A stretch of DNA of 64,000 bases, from assembly GCA_964016985.1 (NCBI GenBank), contig OZ024828.1, positions 88,466,399 to 88,530,398 of the forward strand, written 5' to 3'. The number at the start of each line of letters is the position of its first letter. Positions within the stretch are counted from its first letter, which is position 1. The DNA is from Anodontia alba (taxonomy: Eukaryota > Mollusca > Bivalvia > Lucinida > Lucinidae). Below are positions 1 through 11,390 of this stretch, piece after piece. Below the pieces are notes generated by a model, which was given only the letters and a program-made list of their open reading frames with translations, was not told where the DNA came from and did not search any database. Both the position numbers and the translations under genes were made by a program.

Positions 1-605
1 TTTTTAATTTTTCAAAGAAAACAAGTCTTGATATTTTGCTTTTTGCTTGACGTTTTAAGGGTTGAAATAACAATTTGCATGCTACATGTAGGCCTACATC
101 GAGAAAATAGGATTTCAGTGCTGAGTACAATGTAGCTGCACAATGAATCTAATTGGGAAAGCCTGTCTATTTATAGACCAGTAGCAAACGCTTGAATTAG
201 CAAGTGCTCAGGTGATCTGGATTACCAAAGTGTATTTTCAGTGTAAAATCGGTTTTCTACAGTCCTCATTGTACAAGGTCATTTGGAGCAGTCTATATTC
301 ATCCGCAACATCATCAGCACTTTCATTCATAAATCTTGTACACGGAGAATCCCTGTGTAAAATTTATAAGTATTGAAAAGTAAACAGAAGGACAAGTATG
401 TTCATGAAATAAATTAACAGAATATACATATTATAATATTCAGTTTCATTGGCAGTTTCATGTGGAACTTTCGAAACTGTTTTGAATATGGAGCAGTATT
501 TTCTCATGGATGTCTCTTGGCGGTGATTAGGCATTTTGCATTAAGGAAACTTTCACTCTGCTGTTCACTAAGGGGCGATTGTTGATAACAATCACCCCAA
601 TAAGT

Positions 606-820
606 ATTAGCACTTTGCATGCTGGGTAAATATTTCAGCAGACTACATTTTTAAATATTTTTCTTATTTCTTTTTTTTTTAAAAAAGGATTTGACAATTC
701 ATGCAAATTGTCTCCATTAATTGGAGACAATTTGCATGAAATGTCAAACCTGTTTCCTGGGAAAAATAAGAAAAATATCATCAATCTGTTATCTGCTAAA
801 TTTGCCCATAGCGCTATTGC
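606..820. mobile_element. GCATGCTGGGTAAA-type hairpin MITE
   Basis: Best left-hand example of the most abundant family in the window. Its arms run from TTTGCATGCTGGGTAAA through CAGCAGAC and TTTTTCTTATTT to ATTTGCATGAAATGTCAAA, and fold back around a centre near 718. Such non-autonomous palindromic elements have no coding capacity. Some copies elsewhere end in TTAA. The outer part of the right arm has decayed. Confidence 0.7.
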
Positions 821-1244
821 TAACAAGAGCTATTGTCTGATTGCTTCCCTGAGTTAAGGAATGAGCATCTATTGGGTACTTTTCATGCACAATCTGTCTA
901 TGTAGGGTATAGTTTTACTATTGAGTATACCTTTAAAATATTGGCTACCAGGTATGATAGAGGGAGGGCCTAGATTTATTTGGTTTCTACCCAATTACAC
1001 TCCTTGTCCACAAAACTGTCCAAATTTTCTGAGTTTCATTGAGTTTATCCAGATTTTCTGTTTAGTATTTATGGTTTGTCCAATTTTTTGTTGGGATGCT
1101 ATGTGTGTACATGCTTTTATTGGGTATTTTTGTTGGACATTTTTCTTGTTGAGTAGTTTTCTTGCTGGACATTTTTTTTTCTTTTTGCATTGTTTTATTT
1201 GTTTTGTACCCAACAACCATATCTTATAGAAGATGTCCAATTTA

Positions 1245-1510
1245 AAAATATTGGGTACACTGTCCCTGGTGTTATTGGATTTTCAAAGAAAAGAAAACCC
1301 AATAACACCAGGGACAGTGTACCCAATATTTTTCAAAGAAAACCCAATAACACCAGGGACAGTGTACCCAATATTTTCAAAGAAAACCCAATAACACCAG
1401 GGACAGTGTACCCAATATTTTCAAAGAAAACCCAATAACACCAGGGACAGTGTACCCAATATTTTCAAAGAAAACCCAATAACACCAGGGACAGTGTACC
1501 CAATATTTTC
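1245..1510. repeat. 44-bp minisatellite with inverted lead unit
   Basis: Five direct units begin at 1298, 1343, 1387, 1431 and 1475 (periods 45, 44, 44, 44). Each has CCCAATAACACCAGGGACAG, then TGTACCCAATATT, then a TTTCAAAGAAAA spacer. The units are nearly identical. An inverted copy of the same unit lies at 1245-1281, so the array begins with a hairpin. The open frames through it on both strands are a by-product of the period and not genes. Confidence 0.85.
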
Positions 1511-1597
1511 CTGTTTGTGGGTGTGCCCATTCTGAAAACTTTAGGGCTGAGAGGCTGATGCACTGTATTTTGACCTTAATCATTACTACTCTCTGGA

Positions 1598-1770
1598 CTA
1601 ATTCAGCAGACAACAAATTGATACATGTATTTTTCTTATTTACCCAGAATACAGGATTTGACATTTTATACAAATTTGCATGAAATATCAAAACCTGTTT
1701 TCTGGAAAAATAAGAAAAATATTTCAAAATGATTTCTGCTGAAATTTTAACCCAAAGTGCTAAGCATTAA
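1598..1770. mobile_element. GCATGCTGGGTAAA-type MITE, left end lost
   Basis: Both inner arms are present (CAGCAGACAACAAATTGAT to TTTCTGCTGAAATTTTAACC) and the right end reads GTGCTAAGCATTAA. The SINE at 1782 is inserted at its right border. Confidence 0.65.
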
Positions 1771-1781
1771 AGCCATTTCCT

Positions 1782-2082
1782 TGGGCCGGCTTAGGTGGCT
1801 CAGCTGGATGTGCATCCGACTGGTGATCAGGAGGTTGCGGGTTCGCCCCTATCGAGTCAGCAACATTCTTTCGTGGAGATTGATCATGAAATATTTTCTA
1901 CAATCATTCTTTCCCTTCTGCTGATTCAAGAAGGGCAGCTGTCAGTTTCTGGTAAAAGAATATGCACAATACTAGTTAACCGCTTAGAGGACTAAGCCTG
2001 CCCAGTAAAAGTGTGGTTAGGTAAACACACCCCGCTCAACATGACCCAACTGGGTTGACTGGGCCATAAAACAACATAAACA
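1782..2082 (+). mobile_element. tRNA-derived SINE (family S1), full length
   Basis: Best full-length copy. The head is tRNA-like: an A-box-like GGTGGCTCAGCTGG at 1794-1807 and a B-box-like GGGTTCGCCCC near 1839-1849. The body holds CTGATTCAAGAAGGGCAG and TAGAGGACTAAGCCTGCCCA; the tail reads GTTGACTGGGCCATAAAACA followed by an A-rich end. It is flanked by a perfect 13-bp target duplication AAAGCCATTTCCT (1769-1781 and 2083-2095), showing LINE-type retroposition. Confidence 0.9.
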
Positions 2083-2565
2083 AAAGCCATTTCCTGGGTG
2101 GAGTTTGTACTGGATCAAACTAGTTTCGAACATCAGTTCCACTATCAACTATCATAGTGCCAGATAAGGCTCTTTTTTTTCCAGCCGAAAAGTATTGATA
2201 TTTTTTTTATTTCTTCACAAAAACATATGTTGTGGGTACACATTAGAAGTGCCTCACCTAAAGAAACAATTTGCATACAAATATTTAAAACTGTTTTCTG
2301 GTAAAAATAAGAAAGATATTTAAATATGTCATCTGCCAAACTTTTTTCCAGCATACTAAGTGTTAAAATATGTGCACATTGTATATACCCAATTAACCCA
2401 AAGTATTTAGAAAGAAAGGCCTTAGCAAACAGTGTAGACCCAATTCAAGCTGCTGATAATGGTGCAGTTTGACGAGGGTCCACATTATTCTGTCTGCTAT
2501 AGACTCATAATATTTTAGACATCTCATCAGGCAGTCAAATGGACTTTTCTTAAGAATGATGATAA

Positions 2566-2712
2566 GTTAACACTTTGCATGCTGGGTAAAAATTTCAGTA
2601 GACGACATTTTCAAATATTTTTTCTTATTTTTCCTAGAAAACAGGATTTGACACTTCAGAAAAAAATTAAGAAAAATGTCATCAGTTTGTCGTCTGCTGA
2701 ATTTGAAATGTT
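2566..2712. mobile_element. GCATGCTGGGTAAA-type MITE, shortened
   Basis: Left terminus CACTTTGCATGCTGGGTAAA and right inner arm GTCGTCTGCTGAATTTG are present, but the central hairpin is reduced. Confidence 0.55.
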
Positions 2713-2814
2713 TACATATCGGAATATTTTCGGTATATATGGTACAGAAGTGTTGATAACCATTCTTGTGTGGTTACATGTTAGCAAAATTAAAATGTCA
2801 TCAAGGTGACAATT

Positions 2815-3050
2815 TTAACCCTTAAAGCGCCAATCACAACAACTGTCGTCTGCTTTGTCTTCTGCCGGTTACTTTAAAAGTCATTGTTGCAAACAGTGTG
2901 GACCTAGATCAGACTGCTCCTTTAGGCCTGGGTCCACACTGTTTGCCTATATGCAAAATGTAAGTTTGAAAAGTTTGCAAGAAGATGCAGCAGACGACAT
3001 AAGCAGACGACATTTTCAGATGCAGATTTTCTTGGCGCTTTAAGGGTTAA
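2815..3050. mobile_element. TTAA-flanked MITE (CCCTTAAAGCGCC ends)
   Basis: Ends are TTAACCCTTAAAGCGCC and GGCGCTTTAAGGGTTAA, a 13-bp terminal inverted repeat between TTAA duplications, the target typical of piggyBac-type transposases. Inside is a short hairpin (AAACAGTGTGGACC...GGTCCACACTGTTT) and duplicated GCAGACGACAT words. Non-coding. Confidence 0.8.
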
Positions 3051-3130
3051 TATGCACACATTTTAAAAAGTATCCAAACTGGTAAGAGATAAAGATATTT
3101 ACATAAGCGCATTTAGAGAAAAAACCTATA

Positions 3131-3371
3131 GTTGAGGGTCTGTTTGGGATTTATCGATTGGAGGTTAATGGCCTTATTTTTTAATGATTAGCAATTAAAG
3201 GCATTATATTTAATGATTAGCAATTTTTAGGGTTTAAAATTTAATGATTAAGCAAAAAAAAATCCAAAATATACTGACTTTTTTTTTTTTTAATAGCTTT
3301 AACAATTACTGATAAGAGGGCTAAAATTTTAATGATTAGCGATTTTTTGGTACTCCCTATCCAGACCCCTA
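3131..3371. repeat. Repeat with TTTAATGATTAGCAATT words
   Basis: Five copies of a TTTAATGATTAGC word, bounded by imperfectly inverted GGGTCTG and CAGACCCC. Possibly a decayed MITE. Confidence 0.35.
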
Positions 3372-3659
3372 TGGTTAGCTATTTGGGATGTAATGTTCAT
3401 ATTTTAATGAATACATTGACTTACACAACATCACATGATCATTAAGTGATATCAAAATAAACAATGGTTTCACCAGTATCAGTGATTATTTTATAATTTT
3501 GTGATTACAAGTATGGGGGACTCATAGAATTTTAATCCAGTGAGCAGGAGTCCTGAGCATTGTTTTCCACTGAAACTTTATAATTTTGATGAGTCCTGTG
3601 TCTGAAACCCCTGAAATTTGTGAGACTCTTGAGCAATCATATGGGAAAATGTCTCAGGA

Positions 3660-4165
3660 CTCGCAGGCAACTGTAACACTGCAATATGATTGGATTAAAG
3701 GAAAAAACCTGCATTGTTTTTGGTTTGCTTGTGTACCTATGTTGTTCATATAACATACCAAGTTTGATGAAAATCCATTGATATTTACTGGTTATTGTCC
3801 GGATATGAAAATAAGGAAGTGTTGCGGGCAGATAACTCTGTCAAAAATTGACAAAATTTGCCCACTGGCAATCCCACACCAGATCTCCTCAATATCAATG
3901 CACACACCAAGTTTGGTGAAAATCGACTGACATTTACTGTTATCATTTGGAAATAAAAATACGGATGGAGGTACAACAGATGGACAGATGGACACACGAA
4001 CAACCAACACAATACCATAATACCCGCCACTATCATGTGGTAGGGTACAAAAATGCAAATAATAATTTAAACTGTCTATTGTTAATATTTAGGACTGAAA
4101 AGGCCAAGGCATTCTTCTTGGCAACAACAGTTGTCATCAGACAGCAGAGCTCACCTGAATAGGTG
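3660..4165. repeat. Tandem-core type dispersed repeat fragment
   Basis: Two decayed internal units share ATACCAAGTTTGATGAAAAT / ACCAAGTTTGGTGAAAATCG, then ACAGATGGACAGATGGACAC and an end GAGCTCACCTGAATAGG. The layout resembles the larger elements at 12899 and 24000. The small open frames here are not conserved coding sequence. Confidence 0.4.
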
Positions 4166-4281
4166 CTTAAAAACTTTTTAACTTTTAACCAAAAACTTTT
4201 AACACTGCGTGGAGTCCCCAAAGCCGGGGGATAGTGTAATTTAGTTCTTCCTGGACTTCATCCAAGCTAACTAAAACATAG

Positions 4282-4640
4282 GTCTAGATAAGAGTGGGTA
4301 TCAGCTAAACATTTTTCTTATTTCTCTAAGAAAACATGTTGCAAAGGGCTTCTACTGTGTACCCACAACATATGTTTTTGTGGAGAAATAAGTAAAATAT
4401 GAACACTTTTGGACTGAAAAAAGCATCTTATGTAAAAAGTGTTGACATCATTCTTATTTCTCCAGGTGGGTACTTATCATATAACTCCAAATACATTGTA
4501 AGACATCTTTCTCTACCAAAAAGTACTGATATTTTTCTTACTTCTCCACAAAAACATATGTTGTTGTACTCATTAGAAGTGCCTCTGTGAGGCACTTCTA
4601 ATGAGTACCCACAACATATGCTTTCAATGAGAAATAAGAA
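4282..4640. mobile_element. Two copies of the AGATAAG/CATTAGAAG hairpin MITE family
   Basis: 4282-4400 is a short variant. 4505-4640 is a near-perfect hairpin: ACTCATTAGAAGTGCCTC and GAGGCACTTCTAATGAGT face each other around 4584, flanked by CTCCACAAAAACATATG and its complement. Family members elsewhere begin with CAGATAAGAG near a GGTATCC word. Confidence 0.7.
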
Positions 4641-4853
4641 TATTTATATAGATTCACCTTCTTTATAGCTATTACTCAGTACATTATGCCATATCCACTG
4701 ACTGTATGTGGACATTGAAGACCCTGACCTGACTGCACGGATTCGAACTGCTGATCTGTACCTTAGTCCTTTACCCCTGAGTTTCTTACATGAACTCTTG
4801 CATCTCTGAATTTGGACACATTCATTGTTGGAAATAAGGGTTTCAGTCAAAAA

Positions 4854-5015
4854 TTAACCCTTAAAGTGCCAAGCAAAATTTCTAGCAGATGTCATTCGTT
4901 TTTTTTTTGTTTTTTTTCAGAGAAAACAAATCTTGACATTTCATGTGAATCATCTGCAAAAAAAAATTAAAAACATGTTGTCTATTGCAGTTGTGATTGG
5001 CCCTTTATGGGTTAA
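4854..5015. mobile_element. TTAA-flanked MITE nested in another repeat
   Basis: Ends TTAACCCTTAAAGTGCC and GGCCCTTTATGGGTTAA with TTAA duplication. It interrupts a repeat whose uninterrupted copy is at 35830-36030: host sequence before it (TTTCAGTCAAAAA) and after it (CGCAAACGGTGTAGATCCTG) are contiguous there apart from a few bases. Confidence 0.75.
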
Positions 5016-5600
5016 CAACAGAATCGCAAACGGTGTAGATCCTGATGTTACGGCCCATTACAAGCTGTCTCATCTGGATGTGCACCGTTCACAAAGGTAT
5101 CTTAATTGGTCTGTAGGTATAAAAGGTTTGACGCATGTATTTCTCATGGAATGCCTCCTACATGTTTATCTTCCTACATGTTTATCTGTTTTAAATAACC
5201 AATAAGAAACACTTTCAAACAACAAAATCAACCAGGAAGTGTAAATATTGGATGAATAGATGTATACTTTTCACTGGGAGCTGGATCAACCAACCTTTCT
5301 ATACTTTTTACCTGTAAAATGACAGCTCTAGATAAGAGGAGTACCCAGATAAATATTTTACTTCTACATGAAAACATACACACGTACACACATACGCACG
5401 TTTGCATGTACGGACGTAACATCACAGTGAAATGCTATATGCCGCACTCCTGCCAAAGGCAGGCGGGGGCATAAAAATTCATTCTGGGTACTTATGAGAA
5501 GAGCCACACCAGGGTGCCTCTGATTCACAAATCCCCACAACATTGTTTACTGGAAAAATAAACCACAGGACCAATGGTAAAGTAGCTGCATACCAAATTA

Positions 5601-5789
5601 CATAGCTCTAGTTAAGGCACTTTTTTTTAATCCAAAAGTGTTGATATTTTTCTTATTTCTCCACAAAAACATAATAATGTTGTGGAACTCATTAGAAGCG
5701 CCTCACTGAAGCGCTTCTAATGAGTACCCATAACATATGTTTTCGTGGAGAAATAAGAAAAATATTAACCTGATACCCACTCTTATCTC
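5601..5789. mobile_element. AGATAAG/CATTAGAAG hairpin MITE
   Basis: Arms CTCATTAGAAGCGCCTCA and GAAGCGCTTCTAATGAG, with outer TATTTTTCTTATTTCTCCAC and its complement; the right end is GATACCCACTCTTATCT. Confidence 0.7.
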
Positions 5790-5849
5790 AGCCTATGAAT
5801 TATTTAATATCAAAGACCTGGGCTTCCTAGTTTCAGACAAGAAGATTTT

Positions 5850-6247
5850 TAAATTTTGCCTACAGGTGTTCTTGTAAAAAAAATTGACCTTTCCATAAAA
5901 AGGTCAAGGTCAAACCAAGGTCATCATTTTTTGTACAGTATATGTTGGGCCAATTTCCCCAATGCTGCATACCAAGTCCCAGGCCCATTGGCCCTTTGGT
6001 TTCTGGAGAAGATTTTTAAAGATTTTTTTTACCATATATGGGCATGGTGGCAGGCTTGATCATATAATCCAGATGCAGCTAATAAGCTTTTGTTGCCCCG
6101 GCCCATGGAGGCTCCACATAAAATTTGGCTTTGATTTGCCTGGTGGTTTCTGAAGAGAAAATATTTGGTGGACGACGGACAGACAATGGTGCCTGTCTAT
6201 ACTACATGTATAGGCTCACCTATGAGCCTAAAGGCTCAGGTGAGCTA
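5850..6247. repeat. Terminal fragment of GCTCACCTGAG/CTCAGGTGAGC element
   Basis: Shares ACCATATATGGGCATGG and GGAGGCTCCACATAAAATTT with the larger copy at 12899-15890 and ends AGGCTCAGGTGAGCTAAAAA after a GGACGACGGACAGACAA stretch. The open frames over 5856-6153 belong to this repeat. Confidence 0.55.
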
Positions 6248-6374
6248 AAAATATCACTATCAATTTTTATTAAAAATGCATCTTTTCTAGAGCTTTGAAA
6301 TGGACAATTATATGCTGCCTGTATCTACAGAAATGGGGTATAGTAGAACATACATGCCTTTGTGCAAAAATACC

Positions 6375-7105
6375 GGTACACCGGTATACCGCGGTATTTC
6401 TTTGGCATGGTACGTACCGTGGTACACTTGCCTGTACCACGGTATTCTAATAATTCTATTTTTAGCAACAGTCTTGTAGAAAACCATAAATCTCCAAAAT
6501 ATTGAAACAGTTGAAGTTAAAATAGCTTCAAATGGTGTGCTTCAGTTATAAACCATTGAATTTCATTTGCAAAAGGTAAGCCTTCATGTCTTAGGCAATG
6601 GATGATGTGAAATAATTATACATGCACCATTACTTGTACTAAATACAAGTATATTTAACAATAAATGTTGATACTTAATGAAAGTATAAAAGGGGTTATA
6701 GGGATGTAAATAAGTATGCAGTTATAAAATTGATAATAAGCAGGAAAAGGTTACTAAAGCATTAAGTGCTAGAAACTGTTGACTTATGGTCCTACATGTA
6801 TCTCCAGTCTTCACTGTCCACAGGTGCTTTTTAATTTAAAATATAAATTTCTGATTATAATATACAATGTAAATCAATATTTCATTGAAAATAAAACTCA
6901 GCACAGATGATTGAGGTGGTTTAAACTTACAAATGTATAGACCATCCGATGTTGGCATATCAACCAAATGGCAACTACTGCTGGCAATTTCACAATGACC
7001 TCTGCAAAATTTAATACTGTTGCAGTATACCGTGGTACATACAGCAGTACTCTGCTAAATACCGCGGTATACCGTGGTACTTTATTTTTCGTGGTACCCA
7101 GCCCT
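6375..7105. repeat. Region bounded by TACCGCGGTATACC palindromic clusters
   Basis: Two 75-bp clusters of TACCGCGGTA / GTACCGTGGTAC words lie at 6375-6450 and 7025-7105, about 600 bp of unique-looking AT-rich DNA apart. The right one ends GTACCCAGCCCTAG, like the ends of some DNA transposons. I see no coding sequence. Confidence 0.35.
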
Positions 7106-7600
7106 AGAAATCATCAAAGTATTAATATTCTAGATGCTTTCTCCATAACAAGACAATTCCAGAATTTATCAAATCCTGGAACAGCAGTCCAGTGCCTCTG
7201 TGAAAACCATTCTGTTTCATGTACATTCAAGAGCTCATGGGCTACTTGGTACATTTCATTTATAATTACAAGAGTTTCTTTTTTTTGCCAACAGATATTC
7301 CTGCAAATTTGTGTTTTTTTGTTTCTGTTATAAAATTTATACAATAGAGAATGGTTTTTATACATAGATTTGTTTTCTCCCAAAGTTTAACAGTTATTTA
7401 CCATTGCAGATGACAAATGTGACAACTTTCAGTAATGTCCCCATGCGTTTCTTCCTGATTTGACAAACTTTATGAACTGTTGTAAGTTTTGGACAAACAG
7501 ATGGTAGATGGTATTTTTACTACCCGAGGAAAAAACCCTTGCTCTTTCTATACCAATCATGTATGTGCAGTAAATCCAATAAAATATCATGAAAGCGTAC

Positions 7601-7702
7601 CTGTTGGTCCTTCACTGTATTCTTCGAGGATGTGGACTGTTTCCCCAACTTTCAAGGTCAACAACTGTGGGTGGTCAGCTGGTGGTGTGTAGTTACAGAT
7701 TG
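7601..7702 (-). CDS. DOCK-family gene, exon 2 (N-terminal SH3 domain)
   Basis: 102 nt. Acceptor CTCTCTTTCAG, donor GGTACGC. Together with the exon 1 G it encodes A, then ICNYTPPADHPQLLTLKVGE, then TVHILEEYSEGPT and one base of the next codon. The ALYNY-like start, the L-x-L-x-[VI]-G-[ED]-T-V-[HQ]-I-L-E core and the break just before the expected W-Y-R-G match the DOCK1-5 SH3 exon. The third exon (starting near WYRG) is not visible in 1-7600, so at least 7.6 kb of intron follows. The loop PPADHPQ is slightly longer than in vertebrate DOCKs. Confidence 0.88.
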
Positions 7703-8077
7703 CTGAAAGAGAGAACATTGGCTTCAAGATTTAACCCACTTATATGTACGTTGAGTGGACTCTTCAACTACAAATTTTTAGATGAATCTATTTCCAAAAG
7801 CAGAGTGCTGGTTAGTTTTTTATTCTTACCATACTATGTTTTATAGAAATTCCTGTATTTAATGCTAAGAGAGTAGGCTCAGATCAGACACTGTGATCTG
7901 CACTGTTTATCAATTACCAATTTGACCTAATTACCGCACAAAACCCTATAAGCACAGTCAAACAATTTCATAGTCGTCAGATTACAGCCAGTGTACTTTT
8001 TGTGTACTTCTTTATAAAGGCATATGTGCATATGTTGTGGGTACCCATTTGAATTATTGCATTGACTTGTTGATGGT

Positions 8078-8108
8078 GGGTGTGGTGGGGGTGGGGGGGT
8101 GGGGGGGG
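8078..8108 (+). repeat. G-rich tract with G-quadruplex potential
   Basis: Successive G runs (GGG, GGGGG, GGGGGGG, GGGGGGGG) separated by T or TG occur about 380 bp upstream of the DOCK exon 2 acceptor. The DOCK transcript carries the C-rich strand. Confidence 0.5.
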
Positions 8109-8337
8109 ATGTTATGTACACAATGCAAAAATGCAGCCTTGGCAAAACATTGCATTCAGCAAGCTGGCCATTTAGAAATAATTTTAACATTCTGAGTGAA
8201 ATCATTTTTTTCTAAAATCATGTGGTGGTTGACATTTTATGCAAACTGAATTCCAAGGAGAGAATTTGCATGAAATGCCAATCCCTATTTTCTGGATAAG
8301 AAAAATATGAATTTGTCATTTGCTGAGTTTGCCATCT

Positions 8338-8532
8338 GGAACAAGCTTATTAGTGGTCAAAATGTTAACTGTTCTGGTAAGTACAAGATCTAATTCACAG
8401 GTATTTTTGCTGAAAAATGTGCATAGCTTTTGCAAATGCAAAAATATTAGCATATGTGCCATATTTAATGATCAAAGTTTTAATGATACATTAACTAACA
8501 ACATTGTTAGTTTTGAACAACTGGACCCACAA
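8338..8532. mobile_element. GGCCCAG MITE, subfamily B, left end truncated
   Basis: Starts abruptly in ACAAGCTTATTAGTGGTCAA and ends GTTTTGAACAACTGGACCC. The internal order matches the copies at 45447 and 46485; the central hairpin is shortened. Confidence 0.65.
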
Positions 8533-8831
8533 CACTGAAGATCTGTAAGAGACAGTGATAAAATAAAGATTTTCTTCCTTGGCTTAACAGTTTTATATCT
8601 TTGAAATCGCATTCATTAACAGGTACATTGTAATTAATTAGATGCCACAAGCATTATACAGAAATAACTGCAAAAACACTTGTGAAAATGTAGTATAAGT
8701 CAGATGACACATCAGTCATCTTACCACAAAATTACCATATTTACCTTAAGTATTCAGACAGACAGGCCTAAGCAAACTGCTCTAAGTTAGACCTTATAAG
8801 GTGGATATTTTACCAAGCCTCCAGATTTGTG

Positions 8832-9137
8832 TGTTTGTTTGTGTTGAGGTTTAGGGCCCAGTCAACCCATTGGGGTCATGTCTAGTGCGGTCAGTTTACC
8901 TAACAACACTTTACTGGTCAAGCTTAGTCCTCTTAGCAGTTAACCAGTATTGTGCACATTCTTTTGCCAGAAACTGACAACTGCCCTTCTTGAATCAGCA
9001 AAAGGGAGTGAATGACCGTAGAAAATATTTCATTATCAATCTCCACAAAAGAATGTTGCCTACCCGGTTGGTAGTCAAACCCGCAAACACCTGATCACCA
9101 GTTGGACATACATCCAACTGAGCCACCGAGGCCAACC
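8832..9137 (-). mobile_element. tRNA-derived SINE (S1), full length
   Basis: Tail TTGTGTTGAGG...GGCCCAGTCAACCC at the left and tRNA-like head (CCAACTGAGCCACC, complement of the A box) at the right. About 15 percent diverged from the 1782 copy by eye. Confidence 0.8.
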
Positions 9138-9142
9138 CATAG

Positions 9143-9280
9143 CTCCAGATAAGAGGTGGTATCCACATAAGATTTTTCTTATTTCTCCACTAAATCATGT
9201 TATGGGTACTTATTAGAAGCACCTTGCCAATGGATTTCTAATGAGTACCAACAGCATAGGTTTTTGTTTTACAACAAGAT
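9143..9280. mobile_element. AGATAAG/CATTAGAAG hairpin MITE, decayed
   Basis: Starts CTCCAGATAAGAGGTGGTAT, adjoining the SINE head; the arms TTATTAGAAGCACCTTG and ATTTCTAATGAGTACC are imperfect. Confidence 0.55.
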
Positions 9281-9341
9281 TTTCCAGTAATTTTGAAAAC
9301 CCCAAGCATACAGCATGGCAATTAGACCAAACATGGTATTA

Positions 9342-9672
9342 CAGTCGACTCTCGTTATCTCGAATTCCAAGGGACTCTAGGAAATAATTTGAGATATCCG
9401 TACTTCAACACATCAGATTTGCAGAATTGAGGAAAAATAATTTGAACAACCACATTTAACAAATATATATGTAATTGGACTCTTGAAGTTAGAGATGTAT
9501 TGAAAATATTGTGGAAAAGTGGAGAAATTGCTCCTTAGGAGCAATTTCTCCTCTTTTCCACAATATTTTTTTACCTGATGTTAGATTTTCATGTTTAGAC
9601 AGGAACCAGATTTTCACTTCGAGATAAGCGATTATTCGAGATAAGTGAGGTCGAGATAACGAGAGTCAACTG
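9342..9672. mobile_element. TA-flanked MITE with CAGTCGACTCTC ends
   Basis: 331 bp between TA dinucleotides. Ends CAGTCGACTCTCGTTATCTC and GAGATAACGAGAGTCAACTG; centre is a hairpin GGAGAAATTGCTCC-TTA-GGAGCAATTTCTCC. A TA target and such ends fit the Tc1/mariner group. A second copy is at 58542. Confidence 0.85.
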
Positions 9673-9979
9673 TATATATTTTGCAGCCTAGTTACCATGT
9701 TATTTTAATCCAAATTTGAAACAACCATAATAAAAATTATACCATATTTACCCTAAGTATTGGGATACCTTATCTTCTTACAATACTTCTCCCAAAATTT
9801 GAAATAGTCCATTCAACTATTTGTTGATATGGCTAAAATATTGATGTATGTATGACAAATAGTGTAGGCCCTGATCAGATGCCGCATTCTGCAACGTCTG
9901 ATCTGGGTCTACTCTGTTTGCAAAGATCTGCCTGTCCTAATACTTTGGGTTATTGTGGTAATAACACTATGGAGGACTT

Positions 9980-10208
9980 TTAATGCTAAGCCTTCAGATT
10001 GCATGCTGGGTAAAAGTTTTAGCTGACAACATTTTGATTTGTTTTTATTACATTATTGCCAGAAAATAGGCTTTTACATTTCATGCAAATGTCTTAAGGA
10101 ACAATTTGCATGAAATGTCAAACCTCATTTTCTGCACACACACTAACACACACACACACACACACACAAACCAAGCTGATAATTCTACCCAGCATTCTAA
10201 GCATTAAA
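9980..10208. mobile_element. GCATGCTGGGTAAA-type MITE with a CA microsatellite
   Basis: Left end TTGCATGCTGGGTAAAAG, right end ACCCAGCATTCTAAGCATTA. A (CA)n run at 10138-10167 replaces part of the right arm. Confidence 0.65.
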
Positions 10209-10524
10209 TGTTGAAACACACACAATGTTGTCTTAATTATTATTTCCTTTTGTAGTAGTACATGGAGTATTAGTAATATTGCTTTTCATTTAACTATATA
10301 TTTAATCAAACTATGCGTAGCTAGTCAACCATCATGAAAATCAATCATGCAATTTAATTATGTTACTACAATTACAAATAATAATATAACAATGCTTCAG
10401 GTAGGATTTGAGGACAGAGGGGTGCCGGATAGGGCAATTTTTGCATGGTCACATGACGAAAACATGCCTATATAATTTTGACCCCCTCAAACCCCTCTTT
10501 TATATAGGAAAACTGGGGTTTACA

Positions 10525-10740
10525 GGGGTATATATTATTTTTCTTATTTCCGCTCAAAAACATAGATTGTGGGTAATCGTTATAACCGCCTCATTGAGGC
10601 GGTTCTAACAGGTACCCACAACCTATGTTTTGAGCAAAAATAGGAAAAATATCAGAGTTTTTTATCTGAAAATTTTCAGTTTTTGGAGATGAAATTTTCT
10701 ATATATTTGAATAGGTGTGTTTTCGTAATGATACAAGAAT
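10525..10740. mobile_element. Hairpin MITE carrying the uninterrupted site for a GGCCCAG insertion
   Basis: Arms AACCGCCTCA-TTG-AGGCGGTT with outer TATGTTTTGAGC. Its continuation GAAAAATATCAGAG then TTTATCTGAAAATTTTCAG is the empty-site counterpart of 25730-26010, where a GGCCCAG MITE sits at CAG. Confidence 0.7.
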
Positions 10741-11390
10741 GAGGGCACAATGTTTCATGTGATGTGCTTAGTGTCAAGACATATTACAAAATATAATCCC
10801 ATTCCACAATAAATACCTCAAAAATAGAGTACACTTAAAACTGACCTTTAAATATTGATAACTTTTTTTAATTTAGGTCCGATTTTCATGAAATTTTCAC
10901 CAAAATGTAGGGTTTTATGTCTGGAGTTGAAATAGGACAGAGGATAGCTTAAGAAGTGCAGAGGGGTGGCAGGAGAGGGCAAGAGGGTCTGCCCGCCCCT
11001 CCATATAGGGCTAGCTGGAGCACTGTATAAGAAATACTACAACAATTAATAATAAATATAACTAGAAGTGTGGTTGTAAAACACTATGTCCCCAACTACA
11101 TGTATATGCATGTCCACACAAAATGCCAAAGATGGAAAGGGGCATAACTCTAACAAAATTAATCATTTTTTTTTCTAAAGCCAATTAAGTGATCTATCCA
11201 TCAGCAATAATAAGCTCACGAAGTTTAAGGCCCTAGCTAAAACAGTTATCCAGAGATTAAAGCGTGAAAACCAACAAACAACCCAAAAGCAATATGCCCC
11301 TACAACTTCTTTGAAGAAAAGCTCAAGTGTTTTTTTGAGTTAAGCTCAAGTGTTGTTTTTTTTTTCAAAATCCCCCATGAGCTGGTGGGG
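10741..11390. other. Non-coding stretch, no gene seen
   Basis: Intronic AT-rich sequence with a GGCCATAACTC-like word (11139) and poly-T tracts, perhaps remnants of tandem-core repeats. No splice-bounded coding segment recognised. Confidence 0.5.

Noticed and set aside
921..1229. 102-codon plus-strand frame rich in Phe, Cys, Ile
   Set aside because: Low-complexity T-rich sequence; hydrophobic only because of composition.
7870..7920. Possible DOCK exon between 7703 and 8000
   Set aside because: The sequence is a GATCAGACACTGTGATCTG hairpin of the dispersed cassette, with no splice-bounded frame.
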